Position numbers and translations under genes: made by a program. From positions 21,892 to 85,891 of the forward strand of contig PABI01000056.1 of assembly GCA_002699125.1 (NCBI GenBank): a stretch of 64,000 nucleotides of DNA, read 5' to 3'. Source of the stretch: Anaerolineaceae bacterium (GTDB taxonomy: Bacteria; Chloroflexota; Anaerolineae; Promineifilales; Promineifilaceae). Of this stretch, positions 10,010-19,302 are shown in pieces. The notes under the pieces are model-generated. The model saw only the letters and a list, made by a program, of their open reading frames with translations, searched no databases and had not been told where the DNA came from. Positions within the stretch are counted from its first letter, which is position 1. Each line of letters begins with the position of its first letter.

Positions 10010-10801
10010 ATGAGCAAACTGGTTGGTTTATTCCCCGCAGCTGGTCGTGGCTCGCGATTAGGCATAATTCCTTGCAGCAAAGAGATAATGCCGCTTGGGT
10101 TCCAATCCAGTGTCAAATCAACACGAGAAATCTGGAGTCCTGTGACAACTATTGAAACGCATCTTAATGCGTTCCACCTGGCCGGAGTAGAACAAATCGG
10201 GATTGTGATTGGGCAAGACAAGTGGGATATTGTGCGCTATTTGGGAAATGGAGAACGATTCGGCTTGCCAATAGCCTATTTTTATCAGGAACAACTTTTA
10301 GGAATGCCATTTGCTCTTGATTTAGCTTATGCCTGGGTAAAAGATGCAACCATTCTTTTTTCAATGCCAGATACATTGATTACACCACTTAACTCAATAG
10401 CCGGATTGGCAAAACATCATGAAACGAATGAGGCAGATGTTACGCTTGGTCTTTTCCAGACTAGTACACCACAAAAATTTGGCATGGTTGAGCTCGATGC
10501 TTCGGGTGCCATTGTTGGTTTTGTGGATAAACCGGCCAAAACAGATTTGAAGTTAATGTGGGGATGTGCAGCGTGGTCGCCAAAATTTACGCAGTTTATG
10601 CACGATTATTTGGAAGAATCTTCTATCCCTGATAGGGAGGTAGTTTTGAGCGATTTGTTTTTGGCTGCGTTGAAAGCTGGGCATCATTTTGAGCCTTACC
10701 AGTTAACCAATGGTCATTATCATGATATTGGGACACCGGAGAGCTTTCAGTCGGCCGTTTATGATTTAGCACGTCAGCAAGTTTCGGATGAGTTTGATTG
10801 A
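10010..10801 (+). CDS. Sugar nucleotidyltransferase (RmlA/GalU-like)
   Basis: Protein of 263 aa of the NTP_transferase family, which joins a sugar-1-phosphate to an NTP to make an activated sugar. The N-terminal GLFPAAGRGSRLG at 5-17 is the nucleotide-binding signature and KEIMPLG is the lysine-containing segment that follows. PDTLITP near residue 118 gives the metal-binding Asp. The family consensus GxGTRLxPxT is only partly kept (GRGSRLGIIPCSKE), so the donor nucleotide is uncertain. It is third in the plus-strand glycan operon, 22 bp after the methyltransferase. Confidence 0.75.
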   Translation: MSKLVGLFPAAGRGSRLGIIPCSKEIMPLGFQSSVKSTREIWSPVTTIETHLNAFHLAGVEQIGIVIGQDKWDIVRYLGNGERFGLPIAYFYQEQLLGMPFALDLAYAWVKDATILFSMPDTLITPLNSIAGLAKHHETNEADVTLGLFQTSTPQKFGMVELDASGAIVGFVDKPAKTDLKLMWGCAAWSPKFTQFMHDYLEESSIPDREVVLSDLFLAALKAGHHFEPYQLTNGHYHDIGTPESFQSAVYDLARQQVSDEFD

Positions 10802-10918
10802 CCTGAATCAAGTGTATAGTATCTCCTCAATTGATCCCCTGAACTTTTGACCCGCGAATGTTCCATGCATTTTATTCTGTAAGTGGCATGACATTTATCA
10901 CATTAGCCGCTAAAGTCA

Positions 10919-10948
10919 TTGATCTCTCTTGCTGCGGTTCATTATAAT
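10919..10948 (+). promoter_or_regulatory. Sigma70-type promoter for the gene at 11043
   Basis: TTGATC (10919-10924) and TATAAT (10943-10948) are separated by 18 bp. The spacer from 10802 to 11042 holds no gene. A good GAGGAAA ribosome site precedes ATG 11043. Confidence 0.6.
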
Positions 10949-11042
10949 AACTACATATAAACCATCACCAGTCAATGCATCAATCTTGCTGACTTAATAA
11001 GATGCAGCTTTTCTTTTGTGTGTTACAAGAGGAAACTTCCCC

Positions 11043-11851
11043 ATGAGTACAAAACGAATAATAATGTTAGCAGTGTTTTCTACGTTGTTGATCGGTACGC
11101 GCTTGCTTGCACGAGTAGTAGCCAGCCAACCGGACGCCAAAATGGAGCAAGCCACCGGCAGCCCACCGCAAAATATAGAATGGCTGGCACAGTTAAGTGG
11201 TAGTTTGAACAGCGGCTTCATACAAGGAGATTATGCCTACTTTGGAATCGGTACCTATCTGGCAAAAAGAGGGGAACCAATCAATTAAATCAGGTTGGTT
11301 ATTATCCAACGGTGGACAATCCTTATTGGGTCTATGCAGATGGACGAGATATTTTGACAGAAAGCACAGATAATTATTTGACGTTCAGCTATGCCTTTAC
11401 AATACCCACGACTGAAACGATTATGCCAGATGGGGGTGTTTTGCAGTCTGAATTGGACCAGGTTTCTTATGCAATTCCATCTGGCACCTTTACCAATACC
11501 GTTACCGTTACTCATATGGCTATTTTCCAAGATATTCCACCTACAAACAGGATTCCTATTGGAAGGGCTTTTGAGATTACGGCCGTATTTAGCGATACTG
11601 GGCAAACGGCCGTTCTACAAAAGCCTATTTCGGTTACCGTTCCTTACAATCCGAGCCGAGTTGGTCATCTAATAGACGGTACAATGGCCTTGTATTATTG
11701 GGATGGGGCAGCGTGGCAAAAATCGGACACTTCAATTATTAATCCCCAAACAAATATCATTACGGCTACTCTTCCATATCAAACAATATGGCAATTACAA
11801 GGGGAAACTAATCGCATTTACATGCCAATTATGCCCTATAAACAGAAATGA
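11043..11851 (+). pseudogene. Frameshifted secreted protein with LVIVD-type repeat start
   Basis: The frame from ATG 11043 encodes a signal peptide (MLAVFSTLLIGTRLL) and continues to GDYAYFGIGTYLAKR, then hits a stop at 11286. The next frame continues as GTNQLNQVGYYPTVDNPYWVYADGRD to 11851. Joined near 11262-11275, in an AAAAAGAGGGG run, they read as the first blade of a LVIVD beta-propeller followed by a C-terminal domain ending in a WDGAAW and YMPI motif common in Chloroflexota secreted proteins. An intact LVIVD protein has many more blades, so a large internal deletion is likely besides the frameshift. A homopolymer sequencing error could explain the shift alone. Confidence 0.65.
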
Positions 11852-11994
11852 AGTGCCTAGAAACCTCTCGACTAATCTGGCGTAGATAGCAATTTAAAAC
11901 TCACCTAATGTGAAAAATGCCCTTACAAAAGAAAAATAACCCAAAAGGATTACCAGTTTTTGCGTCACGCGACCTCAATTGAACTATGGGGTTA

Positions 11995-12022
11995 TTGACT
12001 GTATTTAGTTAGCAATTAAAAT
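11995..12022 (+). promoter_or_regulatory. Promoter of the 473-aa repeat protein gene
   Basis: TTGACT (11995-12000) and TAAAAT (12017-12022) are 16 bp apart. The transcript would carry a leader of about 50 nt with CAGGAG before ATG 12079. The rest of 11852-12078 shows nothing else. Confidence 0.6.
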
Positions 12023-12078
12023 GCATAATGTATTAACATTAGCCTAACATTTTTATATTCTTTCAGGAGATAGTACAC

Positions 12079-13500
12079 ATGAGTAAATTCCGCAGAATAA
12101 TTGCCTTTAGTATGTTTTTTGTGATGGCATTTGTCTTCTTAATGTTTTCAAGCCATTCAGTAGCTGCCCAAACCAATGCTCCAGGCGTTTGGAGTAGCTC
12201 CATTAATCTACAGAATGTTACATCGTCACCGGCTACAGTTGTCATTACCTTCTATGATGCTAGTGGTAACGTTGTGACGACTTATACGCCATCAACTTTG
12301 GCTGGTGGTGAAGCGCTTTCAATCTTTGTCCCAGCCATTACCACTTCGCCGGCGTTGCCTTCTGGGCAGTATTCAGTGGTTGTAAGTAGCGATGTGCAGA
12401 TTCTTGCTTCGGTAAATACTGCTTCCACTAATAGCACATCTGCCCCCTGGACAGCGTTTGCTTACGACGGCTTTGATTCTTCTCAAGCTGGCGCTACCCT
12501 GTATTTTCCTGGTAATTACAATAACTACTTCAATTTCTTTTCTGAATTAGTTATTCAGAATACCGATGCTTCTACAACAGCGACACTGCGGGGCACCTTC
12601 CGCAACCAAAGTGGTACTGTTTTAGCTTCCAATGTAAATCTTGGTACTGTTGCCCCTAACGCTTCCCGTACTATCGCCATGTCTTCTGTCTCCGGCTTGC
12701 CATCTGGTAGCAGTGGTGTATTTAGTGCCGTTGTGACTTCTGATGAGACAGTTAATTTGGTTGGTGTTGCCAATATTTGGCGTACCTCTCCTACCAACGG
12801 TACGGCTAGCTACTCTGGCTTTACAGGTGGTGGTACAACCCTATACCCTCCAGCGTTATACAACAACTATTTTGGCTTCCGGTCTGCATTGACTGTTCAA
12901 AATGTTGGCACGTCTCAAAATGCTGTTGGTACAATTACCTATGGTAATGGCACTACTGTTAATTTCAATTTAGCACCGGGGGCAGCACAAGAATACTTCC
13001 AGCCTAATAACGCTAGCCTGCCGTCTGGCAATACTAATGGCGTATTTTCTGCCAAGGTAACCACGACTCAAGGGTCTGTTGTGGGTCTTGTCAGTCTCAG
13101 TTCGGCTACGGGAGGTCCTTTTGCTAGCTACAATGTGCCGTCCTCGGCATCATCTTCTGTGAACATTCCGAACTTGCTGAGCGACTACTATGGTTACTTC
13201 AGTGCTGTTACAGTACAAAATGCCGGTACAACCTCAACCAACATAACTATTAATTATGCCAATGGTATGTCGAAAACAATCAATAACGTTCCGGCTGGTG
13301 GCACTACAAATATTATCCACCTGGATAATGCTGGTGATGCGCTTCCTTTCCGGACATCAACTTCAGCTACGGTGTCGTCTTCAAATGGGAATCCGTTAGT
13401 GGCTGTTATCCAGCACAACACATCACCAAACGTTGCTGGTTACAATTCGGCCAAGACACCAAGTGATTTCCTGTTGGCTGTCACCGGTGTTTCTGAGTAA
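12079..13500 (+). CDS. Secreted beta-sandwich repeat protein, unknown function
   Basis: Protein of 473 aa with a clear signal peptide ending in VAAQ near residue 31. The mature part contains about four degenerate repeats of roughly 100 residues, each with the pattern NNYFxFxSxLxVQN followed by a Thr/Ser-rich strand region (near residues 30, 140, 255 and 365). It is rich in Ser, Thr, Asn and Gly and poor in Lys and Cys, the composition of a cell-surface or S-layer-like protein. It has its own promoter, a strong ribosome site and a strong terminator, so it may be highly expressed. It contains no ACGGCCGT copy. I do not recognise a named family. Confidence 0.7.
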   Translation: MSKFRRIIAFSMFFVMAFVFLMFSSHSVAAQTNAPGVWSSSINLQNVTSSPATVVITFYDASGNVVTTYTPSTLAGGEALSIFVPAITTSPALPSGQYSVVVSSDVQILASVNTASTNSTSAPWTAFAYDGFDSSQAGATLYFPGNYNNYFNFFSELVIQNTDASTTATLRGTFRNQSGTVLASNVNLGTVAPNASRTIAMSSVSGLPSGSSGVFSAVVTSDETVNLVGVANIWRTSPTNGTASYSGFTGGGTTLYPPALYNNYFGFRSALTVQNVGTSQNAVGTITYGNGTTVNFNLAPGAAQEYFQPNNASLPSGNTNGVFSAKVTTTQGSVVGLVSLSSATGGPFASYNVPSSASSSVNIPNLLSDYYGYFSAVTVQNAGTTSTNITINYANGMSKTINNVPAGGTTNIIHLDNAGDALPFRTSTSATVSSSNGNPLVAVIQHNTSPNVAGYNSAKTPSDFLLAVTGVSE

Positions 13501-13553
13501 TTGATGAACCAAGGTTAACTCCTAGCTAAGAGTTAATAAGAGGATGTACAAAT

Positions 13554-13591
13554 TGCAGGATTATCTTTTATGATAGTCCTGCATTTTTTTT
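13554..13591 (+). terminator. Intrinsic terminator after the repeat protein
   Basis: A TGCAGGA...TCCTGCA stem at 13554-13583, with further pairing inside (TTATC/GATAG), is followed by eight T. It ends the transcript of the gene at 12079-13500. Confidence 0.9.
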
Positions 13592-13623
13592 GTTATTGAG
13601 TGAGAACGATAGGATAAATAGAA

Positions 13624-14358
13624 ATGCAACAAAAATTAAGGATAAAAGAATCATTATTTGGACTGATTCTGTTTTTGTCGTTGGCCGCATGCGGTGCTGC
13701 CCCTGAGACACCCGATCTGGAATTTTCGGCAACACCGGAAGAAGGGGGGAACCCACAGTTTTTGGTAACGCAAGAGGGGTATCCGGTTGTTGTCGAAGAT
13801 GCTCCTGTTCTCGAAGGTTATCCTGGACCGGCCGGAACGGTTATTGGCCAATCTGTTGACGGCCGTAGCCAAACGGCCGTCGCTGCCTATGAATTAGCGT
13901 TAGAAGTTGCCCTAGATGAATTTAGCCCAGAAGCCTATCTGCACACCATTGCTCCGTCCAATATCATGTTATCTAATTTGGGTAATCCGCCCGTACTGCC
14001 TGGTTGGTTTTATATTTTCAAGCGGCCAGAATCGCGGCGTGAACTGGTCGTTCAAGTTGTAGACAGTGTGGTTACTGGAACAACGCTGACTGAATCTGTC
14101 AGTGATATTCAGCCAACTCCCTTGCCTATTGATATGAATCAAATTACATTAGATAGTGATGATGTTTTTGAATTATTCAATGAAGTAGGCGGTAGTCGGG
14201 GCCTGGTGCAAGAGGGAGTGCCTTACGATCTGGAATTGATTTACCTGACTGGAAGCGACGCGCCAGTTTGGAGTGTAGTCGATCCGTTTACCCAACAATG
14301 GGTTATTTCTTTTAATGCTGTAACCGGAGAAGAAGTCCCAAATCCGTACGACCAATAG
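13624..14358 (+). CDS. Lipoprotein of unknown function
   Basis: Protein of 244 aa. The N-terminus has a basic region, a hydrophobic core and the lipobox LAAC with the modified Cys at about 22, so it is exported and lipidated. The mature part is acidic and Pro-rich at first (ATPEEGG, EGYPVVVEDAPVLEGYPGP) and then forms a globular domain of about 150 residues that I cannot assign. It lies just after a terminator and ends 11 bp before the left end of the IS66 element. Two ACGGCCGT-type copies (13860, 13873) fall inside it. Confidence 0.65.
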   Translation: MQQKLRIKESLFGLILFLSLAACGAAPETPDLEFSATPEEGGNPQFLVTQEGYPVVVEDAPVLEGYPGPAGTVIGQSVDGRSQTAVAAYELALEVALDEFSPEAYLHTIAPSNIMLSNLGNPPVLPGWFYIFKRPESRRELVVQVVDSVVTGTTLTESVSDIQPTPLPIDMNQITLDSDDVFELFNEVGGSRGLVQEGVPYDLELIYLTGSDAPVWSVVDPFTQQWVISFNAVTGEEVPNPYDQ

Positions 14359-14369
14359 CTTAAATTTTC

Positions 14370-15852
14370 GTAACTATACAGGTCTGAGACCTGTGGTATA
14401 AATAAACGTCATGGATTACCAGCAAGAAAACGAGCAGCTCAAGCAAAGGATTCAAGAATTAGAAGCTGCCTTGCAAGCCGCCCAGCAGCAAATAGCTGAA
14501 CTGACAGCTTTACTCAAGCAAAACAGTCGCAATTCTCACTGGCCATCCAGTCGAGACAAAAGCCGCAAAAAGAAACGAACAAAAAGCCTGCGCCGCAAAA
14601 GCGACAAGAAACCAGGCGGACAAAAAGGACATGAGGGTCACACACTCAAAATGAGCGATAAGCCGGATGTGGTGACTGTGCATCGTCCCGACACCTGTCA
14701 GCATTGCCAACAGCCGTTTTCCGAAGAGCAACGAGCGGTTGCTGTGGACAAACGGCAAGTGCATGATTTGCCACCGTTGCAGGTGGTGGTCACGGAACAT
14801 CAAGCCGAAACGCTCTGCTGTCGGCATTGCTGCCAACTGAGTCAGGGCACATTCCCACCATATATGGTAGCTCCGGTGCAATACGGACCAAGCATCCAGC
14901 AATTGGCCGTTTACCTCAAGAGTGAGCAGTACATTCCCTATGACCGCAGCCGACAATTCTTGGCCGACCTGTTTGACCTCCGCCTCTCGCCCGGTACCCT
15001 GCAAAACATCGTGGCGCGTGCCGCCAAACGGCTGCGACCGATTGTGACCCAAGTGACCCAAATCAAAACGGCCTTAATCGCTGGTCACACGCTGCATTGT
15101 GACGAAAGTGGCTTTTACATTGGCGGCCAGGCATTGGTTACACGTCGCCGCTACCAAAACGCTGACCTGCTACTATCCTCACCAGCGACGGGGCCGCAAA
15201 GCCACCGATGCCATGGACATTCTGCCTCATTTCCGGGGAACGGCCATTCATGATTTCTGGTCAGCTTATCGCTACTATCAAGCGTGTCATCATGGCTTGT
15301 GTAATGTCCACCACCTACGTGACTTAACGGCGATGGCCGAAAATGGCAACCAAGCCTGGGCCACTCGCTTTAAATGGTTCCTACTCAGTGCCAAACAGGC
15401 CGTTGACCAGGCTCGGCTGACGGGGGCAACGGCCCTACCGGTAACCAAAGTGGTTCAAATTGAACGTATTTATGACCAGTTGATAGCCGCTGCTTTGCAG
15501 GCCAATTCACCATCTCCGGGTGGCTGGCCCAAAGGCAAACGGGGCCGACCAAAAAAGACCAAGCCACGTAATTTGGCTGAACGCCTCGACAAACATCGCC
15601 ATGAGGTGCTGGCTTTTGTCTACGATTTTAAGGTGCCTTTTGATAACAATCTGGCTGAACGAGACATTCGCATGCTCAAGGTTCAGCAGAAAATATCTGG
15701 TTGTTTTCGCAGTCAAGAGGGTGCTAAAGATTTCTGTACCATCCGCAGCTATCTCTCGACCATTCGCAACCAGGGGCTCAATGTTTGGTCTGCTTTAGGT
15801 TCCGCATTATCTGGCAACATTCTCATGCCTGACCTTACCCCTGTATAGTTAC
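14370..15852 (+). mobile_element. IS66-family insertion sequence, complete ends
   Basis: The element is 1,483 bp. Its ends are a perfect 13-bp inverted repeat: GTAACTATACAGG at 14370-14382 and CCTGTATAGTTAC at 15840-15852. It is flanked by an exact 8-bp target duplication AAATTTTC (14362-14369 and 15853-15860), the length expected of IS66. It carries only a tnpC-type transposase and no tnpA or tnpB, as in the ISBst12-like subgroup. It contains no ACGGCCGT copy, unlike the host DNA around it. Confidence 0.95.
14411..15848 (+). pseudogene. tnpC: IS66 transposase (TnpC), single frameshift
   Basis: The first frame (from ATG 14411) encodes the leucine-zipper-like N-terminus, a basic region, a Cys4 zinc finger (CQHCQQ, CRHCCQ) and the start of the DDE domain (HCDESGFYIGGQ). 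The second frame continues as RHWLHVAATKTLTCYY, then IHDFWSAYRYY and NNLAERDIRMLK, giving the remaining Asp and Glu of the catalytic triad. The two join at about 15125-15135 (GGCCAGGCATTGG), where one extra base breaks the gene. All catalytic residues survive on both sides. IS66 TnpC is not known to need a programmed frameshift, so I read this as an inactivating mutation or sequencing error. Confidence 0.9.
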
Positions 15853-15916
15853 AAATTTTCTCGCTAACTTGGAAACGCTGTGTTAGCTAACATGGCGTTT
15901 CGTTTCTTCGGCAACA

Positions 15917-17182
15917 TTATGTTAAGCTTTTATTGCTGCGCCAAAGTAGATATGATGTGGCTGACAGAAGTAACGTGTCGCTAATGACATATACGATGGA
16001 AATCCCTGCCAACCCAAAAGGCGAAATGACTGCAAGATTAGCAATGACGTTAAAAGCTGCCACAATCATTTGAACCCGTGTATTTAATGCCTGACGATTG
16101 CTGGCCGTCAGCATGGTGCCAACGCCAAAGTTTAATGCCCGCAGAAACGGGATGGGGCTTAACAACCGCAAATACTGCGCCGAGCCAAGATACGCTTCTC
16201 GGAAGATCAGGGTCAGCAAATCATCGGCAAAAATGAACAAACCCAGTGAGATAAGGGCTCCTGTGGTGGCTTGAATAAAAAGTTGCAAAATACCGTGCCG
16301 ATTAAATTTGCCTAAATCTTGCTGGAAGGCTTTGGATAAAAGGGGCAAAATAAGCAAGAATAAGGCTCTGGGCGCTAAAAATGAGGCTTGGAGCAAGTTG
16401 ATGGCCGGACCATAGAGGGCAGTCGCCGATTTACCCAGAACAAGGGAAACGATAGATACATCGGCACGAACGTAGACAGCGCTCGCCAATTCTGCCAGCA
16501 TAAACGGCCGTCCCTCTCGTAATATTTCCCAATTGGAAATTTCCCAGGTTTGCACTGTCGGTTTGTAAAGCCACTGGTGATAACCTAGTACAATGAGCGC
16601 CAGAAGTATCGACAAAACCATGCGGCCGTTGGCAAACGCCGCTATGTAATTAGAGGAACTCGGCAGCCAAAGAGCTAGGGCAAACAACGCTATGGCAAAA
16701 ACCGCCTGCCACGCAGTTACCAACTTGTGCTGATTTTGGGTACGCAGAGCAGCCAAAGAGAGCAGGGAGAAGCTGTCAAAGGCCACGCCAACGGCCGTTG
16801 GCTGCCAGATTTGCCACGGATATGTTTCACGTGGCAAAATAAATCCCAGCAGCCCCATCAGAGCCAACCAGATGAGCAATGCCAGCCCGCGCAAACGCAG
16901 CGATTGGCTCCAGAGTGAGGTGAATTGCACCCGCGTGGGCAAATATTGCGCTAAAATCCAGGTATCCAGTCCCAGCCCAGGCAACACAACCGCAAAACTC
17001 AACAAGGCGTAGACGGCAACATATTGGCCGTAGGCGTCAGGACTAACCTGGCGTGCTACGATGATGAGGGTAACGGCCGTTAACCCATTATGCAGCAACA
17101 AGCCAACCAAGATGATACCCCAATTAACTACCGCCTGGTGCAAAGTCCCTCGCTGCAAAAAATCGCGCAATCTTGGCATCAT
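15917..17182 (-). CDS. Polysaccharide flippase (Wzx/MATE-like)
   Basis: Protein of 421 aa composed almost entirely of about 12 hydrophobic helices, with the N-terminal GILVGLLLHNGLTAVTLIIVARQVSPDAYGQY segment in two pieces matching the start of polysaccharide biosynthesis/oligosaccharide flippases. Such proteins move undecaprenyl-linked glycan units across the membrane. It is the last gene of a minus-strand operon with two GT4 enzymes and a sulfotransferase, and begins 13 bp after the sulfotransferase. No Wzy polymerase is obvious in the window. Confidence 0.8.
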   Translation of the reverse strand: MMPRLRDFLQRGTLHQAVVNWGIILVGLLLHNGLTAVTLIIVARQVSPDAYGQYVAVYALLSFAVVLPGLGLDTWILAQYLPTRVQFTSLWSQSLRLRGLALLIWLALMGLLGFILPRETYPWQIWQPTAVGVAFDSFSLLSLAALRTQNQHKLVTAWQAVFAIALFALALWLPSSSNYIAAFANGRMVLSILLALIVLGYHQWLYKPTVQTWEISNWEILREGRPFMLAELASAVYVRADVSIVSLVLGKSATALYGPAINLLQASFLAPRALFLLILPLLSKAFQQDLGKFNRHGILQLFIQATTGALISLGLFIFADDLLTLIFREAYLGSAQYLRLLSPIPFLRALNFGVGTMLTASNRQALNTRVQMIVAAFNVIANLAVISPFGLAGISIVYVISDTLLLSATSYLLWRSNKSLT

Positions 17183-17195
17183 ACAGGCAAACTCG

Positions 17196-18095
17196 CTAAC
17201 TCCACGCCAAGTTCCTACCCAGAAACTCGTATAGTTCTTCGTTGGCTGGCTGAAAGTAGCGGCTTAAGCGCTGCCGCGTTTGGGAATTCATCTTGTCGTA
17301 AATGCCCGGATTATACTGCTTGAAAATAGTTGAATTTGGCTGCCAGGCTGACAAATTCAGGAACGATGCGACTTGCATCACTGTTTGCTGAGGATCGTCG
17401 TAAAAATCCTCGCTTTTAAGGATCAGCATCTGTGTCGCCGGGAAAAAATTCCTCCATCGCTTAAGCTGGGTTACGTACTCACCCCGTAGCAGATAGCTAA
17501 AATGAGCCAGATTCAGGCTGTGGAAATGTGGATTCTCAATCGTTTTTTGTAGATCACTTCCCAATCGCTCTTGCTCTTGTTCAATAGCTTCTTCAAATGA
17601 GAGCGTCTCTAGGCCGCGCCGTACTTGATGATGATAATTAGAAAATGCTCGCGCCACAGGGTCACGTAACAGCACAATGAGTTTGGCTTGAGGCATAACC
17701 TGATGCACCCGCTTTGGCACAAGCGGGAAAAAGAGGTAAGAGGGGCTGGCCTCTCCGGTTAGCCGCTGTTGGGCTTGCGTTCGCACCCAGCCGGTAGGGA
17801 AGTGGCCTCGGTACCAGTTGTGACCTTTAAAGTAAAGCGCAGGAATGGTAAAAAAATGAATTTCTTTCCGGTAAGCAGGTAAGATAGCTGGATGCTGGAG
17901 TAAATATTTGTACAGCGATGAGGTCCCTGCTTTTTGGGCTCCGAGGATAAGAAAGTCGGGAAACGGCCGTAAAAACCACGTTGCCTGCCCCAAACCAATT
18001 AATAAACGCTGCGCCAAACGATTAAGCACGTTCCTTTCGGGATCGACGGCCGCCTGCTTGTACCATGCTTGCAACCCACTTTCAGGCGTATTCAT
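17196..18095 (-). CDS. PAPS-dependent sulfotransferase
   Basis: Protein of 299 aa. The 5'-phosphosulfate-binding loop FLILGAQKAGTSSLYKYL near residue 48 and the 3'-phosphate motif LIVLLRDPVARAFSNYHHQ near 140 are both intact. Family members transfer the sulfuryl group from PAPS to hydroxyl or amino groups of glycans. The first 14 bp overlap the end of the upstream GT4 gene, which shows tight coupling to glycan assembly. With cysC and sat-cysC nearby, the substrate is likely the surface glycan built by this locus. The exact acceptor is unknown. Confidence 0.87.
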   Translation of the reverse strand: MNTPESGLQAWYKQAAVDPERNVLNRLAQRLLIGLGQATWFLRPFPDFLILGAQKAGTSSLYKYLLQHPAILPAYRKEIHFFTIPALYFKGHNWYRGHFPTGWVRTQAQQRLTGEASPSYLFFPLVPKRVHQVMPQAKLIVLLRDPVARAFSNYHHQVRRGLETLSFEEAIEQEQERLGSDLQKTIENPHFHSLNLAHFSYLLRGEYVTQLKRWRNFFPATQMLILKSEDFYDDPQQTVMQVASFLNLSAWQPNSTIFKQYNPGIYDKMNSQTRQRLSRYFQPANEELYEFLGRNLAWS

Positions 18096-19299
18096 CTATT
18101 TTATTCATCTCATAAACGTTTACAAAATCAAGCACCAGCCGATCCCAAAACCATTGTTCACGTTGGTGGAGTGCGGCCGTGGCCATTTTTTTTCTCATAG
18201 CTGGCTGTTGTAGCAGAGTCAAAACACCTTCGGCCAAGAGAGTAGCGTCTCCCGGCGGAACCGCCAAGCCTAGCACACCATTTTGCAACATTTGCTTCCT
18301 GTCGCCTACATCTCCGGTGACCACAGGTATGCCTACAGCTAGGCTTTCCACAATCTTAAGCGGGGAGCGTGCCTGGGCAATTAGATCGTCATGAACTGGA
18401 TCTACAGAAAGGGTAGCCAAAGAAAGATAAGCTGGGATTTTTTCTGGAGCAACACGACCCGTAAACGTAGTGTTTCCTGCAATGTTCAATTTGTGAGACA
18501 TCTGCTGCAACTTGTCATAATCTTCACCGCCACCAACTAGCAGCAATTGTGCTTCAGGAATGGTCGCCTGGATTGTTACAAAGGCCTGGAGCAGCAAATC
18601 AACAGGGTGGCTAAGTAAACCCATCGTCCCTACGTACAAAATGATTGGTGCAGCTGGATCAAGATTCCATTTTGTGTGGAGATTGGTTGTGGCAACAGCG
18701 TGGGCGTGGGCAAAGCGGTCACGCTCGACGCCGTTGGGGATGACCTGTATTTTTTCTGTGGGAAAACCCAGTGATTGGTATCTTTTTTGCAGAAAATGAG
18801 TGTTGACAGTGAGCCTATCTACTAGATGAACAATGGAATCTTCAAAATAGCGCACTACTTTTTTTTGCCAAACGTTGCTGAATTTGTTGGTTTCGGCTTC
18901 GTAATCATCACAGTCGCAATAGATCGGGCGGCCACGACGACCGTACCGAGCCGCCAATACGTTAAAAGGTTGTGGTTTTCCCAAATGAATGATATCAGCA
19001 TCTGATTGGGCAACTGCCTTGGCTAAGCTTATGGTGGCCGTGAGGGCTATCCTAAGCAACTTACCCGGCCCAAAGTATGTTTTGTACGATCCTTCTTTTT
19101 GCACATGCATCTGCCCTACATAATGAATTTGGACTCCTTGATGTACAAACGATTTTTTTGGCAGCCGATCCCAAGCGTAGTGTAAGGCAATCACCTCTAC
19201 TTCATAACCTAGCTTTACCAATTCGCGGGCTAACGGCCCATAGCGACCTAAACCGCTTGGACTGTCCAAACTTTGGGTGAGAACGAAGGCGATCTTCAT
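18082..19299 (-). CDS. Glycosyltransferase family 4 protein
   Basis: Protein of 405 aa with a GT-B fold. The N-terminus MKIAFVLTQSLDSPSGLGRY and the C-terminal SPLKIVESLAVGIPVVTGD segment with its EX7E-type donor motif place it in GT4. The acceptor domain holds ADIIHLGKPQPFN and the donor domain ILYVGTMGLLSHPVDLLL. It starts 3 bp after the preceding GT4 gene and overlaps the sulfotransferase by 14 bp, so it is an internal operon gene. The role is sugar transfer in the sulfated glycan pathway; linkage and donor are unknown. Confidence 0.87.
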   Translation of the reverse strand: MKIAFVLTQSLDSPSGLGRYGPLARELVKLGYEVEVIALHYAWDRLPKKSFVHQGVQIHYVGQMHVQKEGSYKTYFGPGKLLRIALTATISLAKAVAQSDADIIHLGKPQPFNVLAARYGRRGRPIYCDCDDYEAETNKFSNVWQKKVVRYFEDSIVHLVDRLTVNTHFLQKRYQSLGFPTEKIQVIPNGVERDRFAHAHAVATTNLHTKWNLDPAAPIILYVGTMGLLSHPVDLLLQAFVTIQATIPEAQLLLVGGGEDYDKLQQMSHKLNIAGNTTFTGRVAPEKIPAYLSLATLSVDPVHDDLIAQARSPLKIVESLAVGIPVVTGDVGDRKQMLQNGVLGLAVPPGDATLLAEGVLTLLQQPAMRKKMATAALHQREQWFWDRLVLDFVNVYEMNKIDEYA

Positions 19300-19302
19300 G
19301 AG

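Noticed and set aside
15125..15135. Programmed frameshift in the IS66 transposase
   Set aside because: No slippery heptamer is present and the IS66 family is not known to use one in tnpC.
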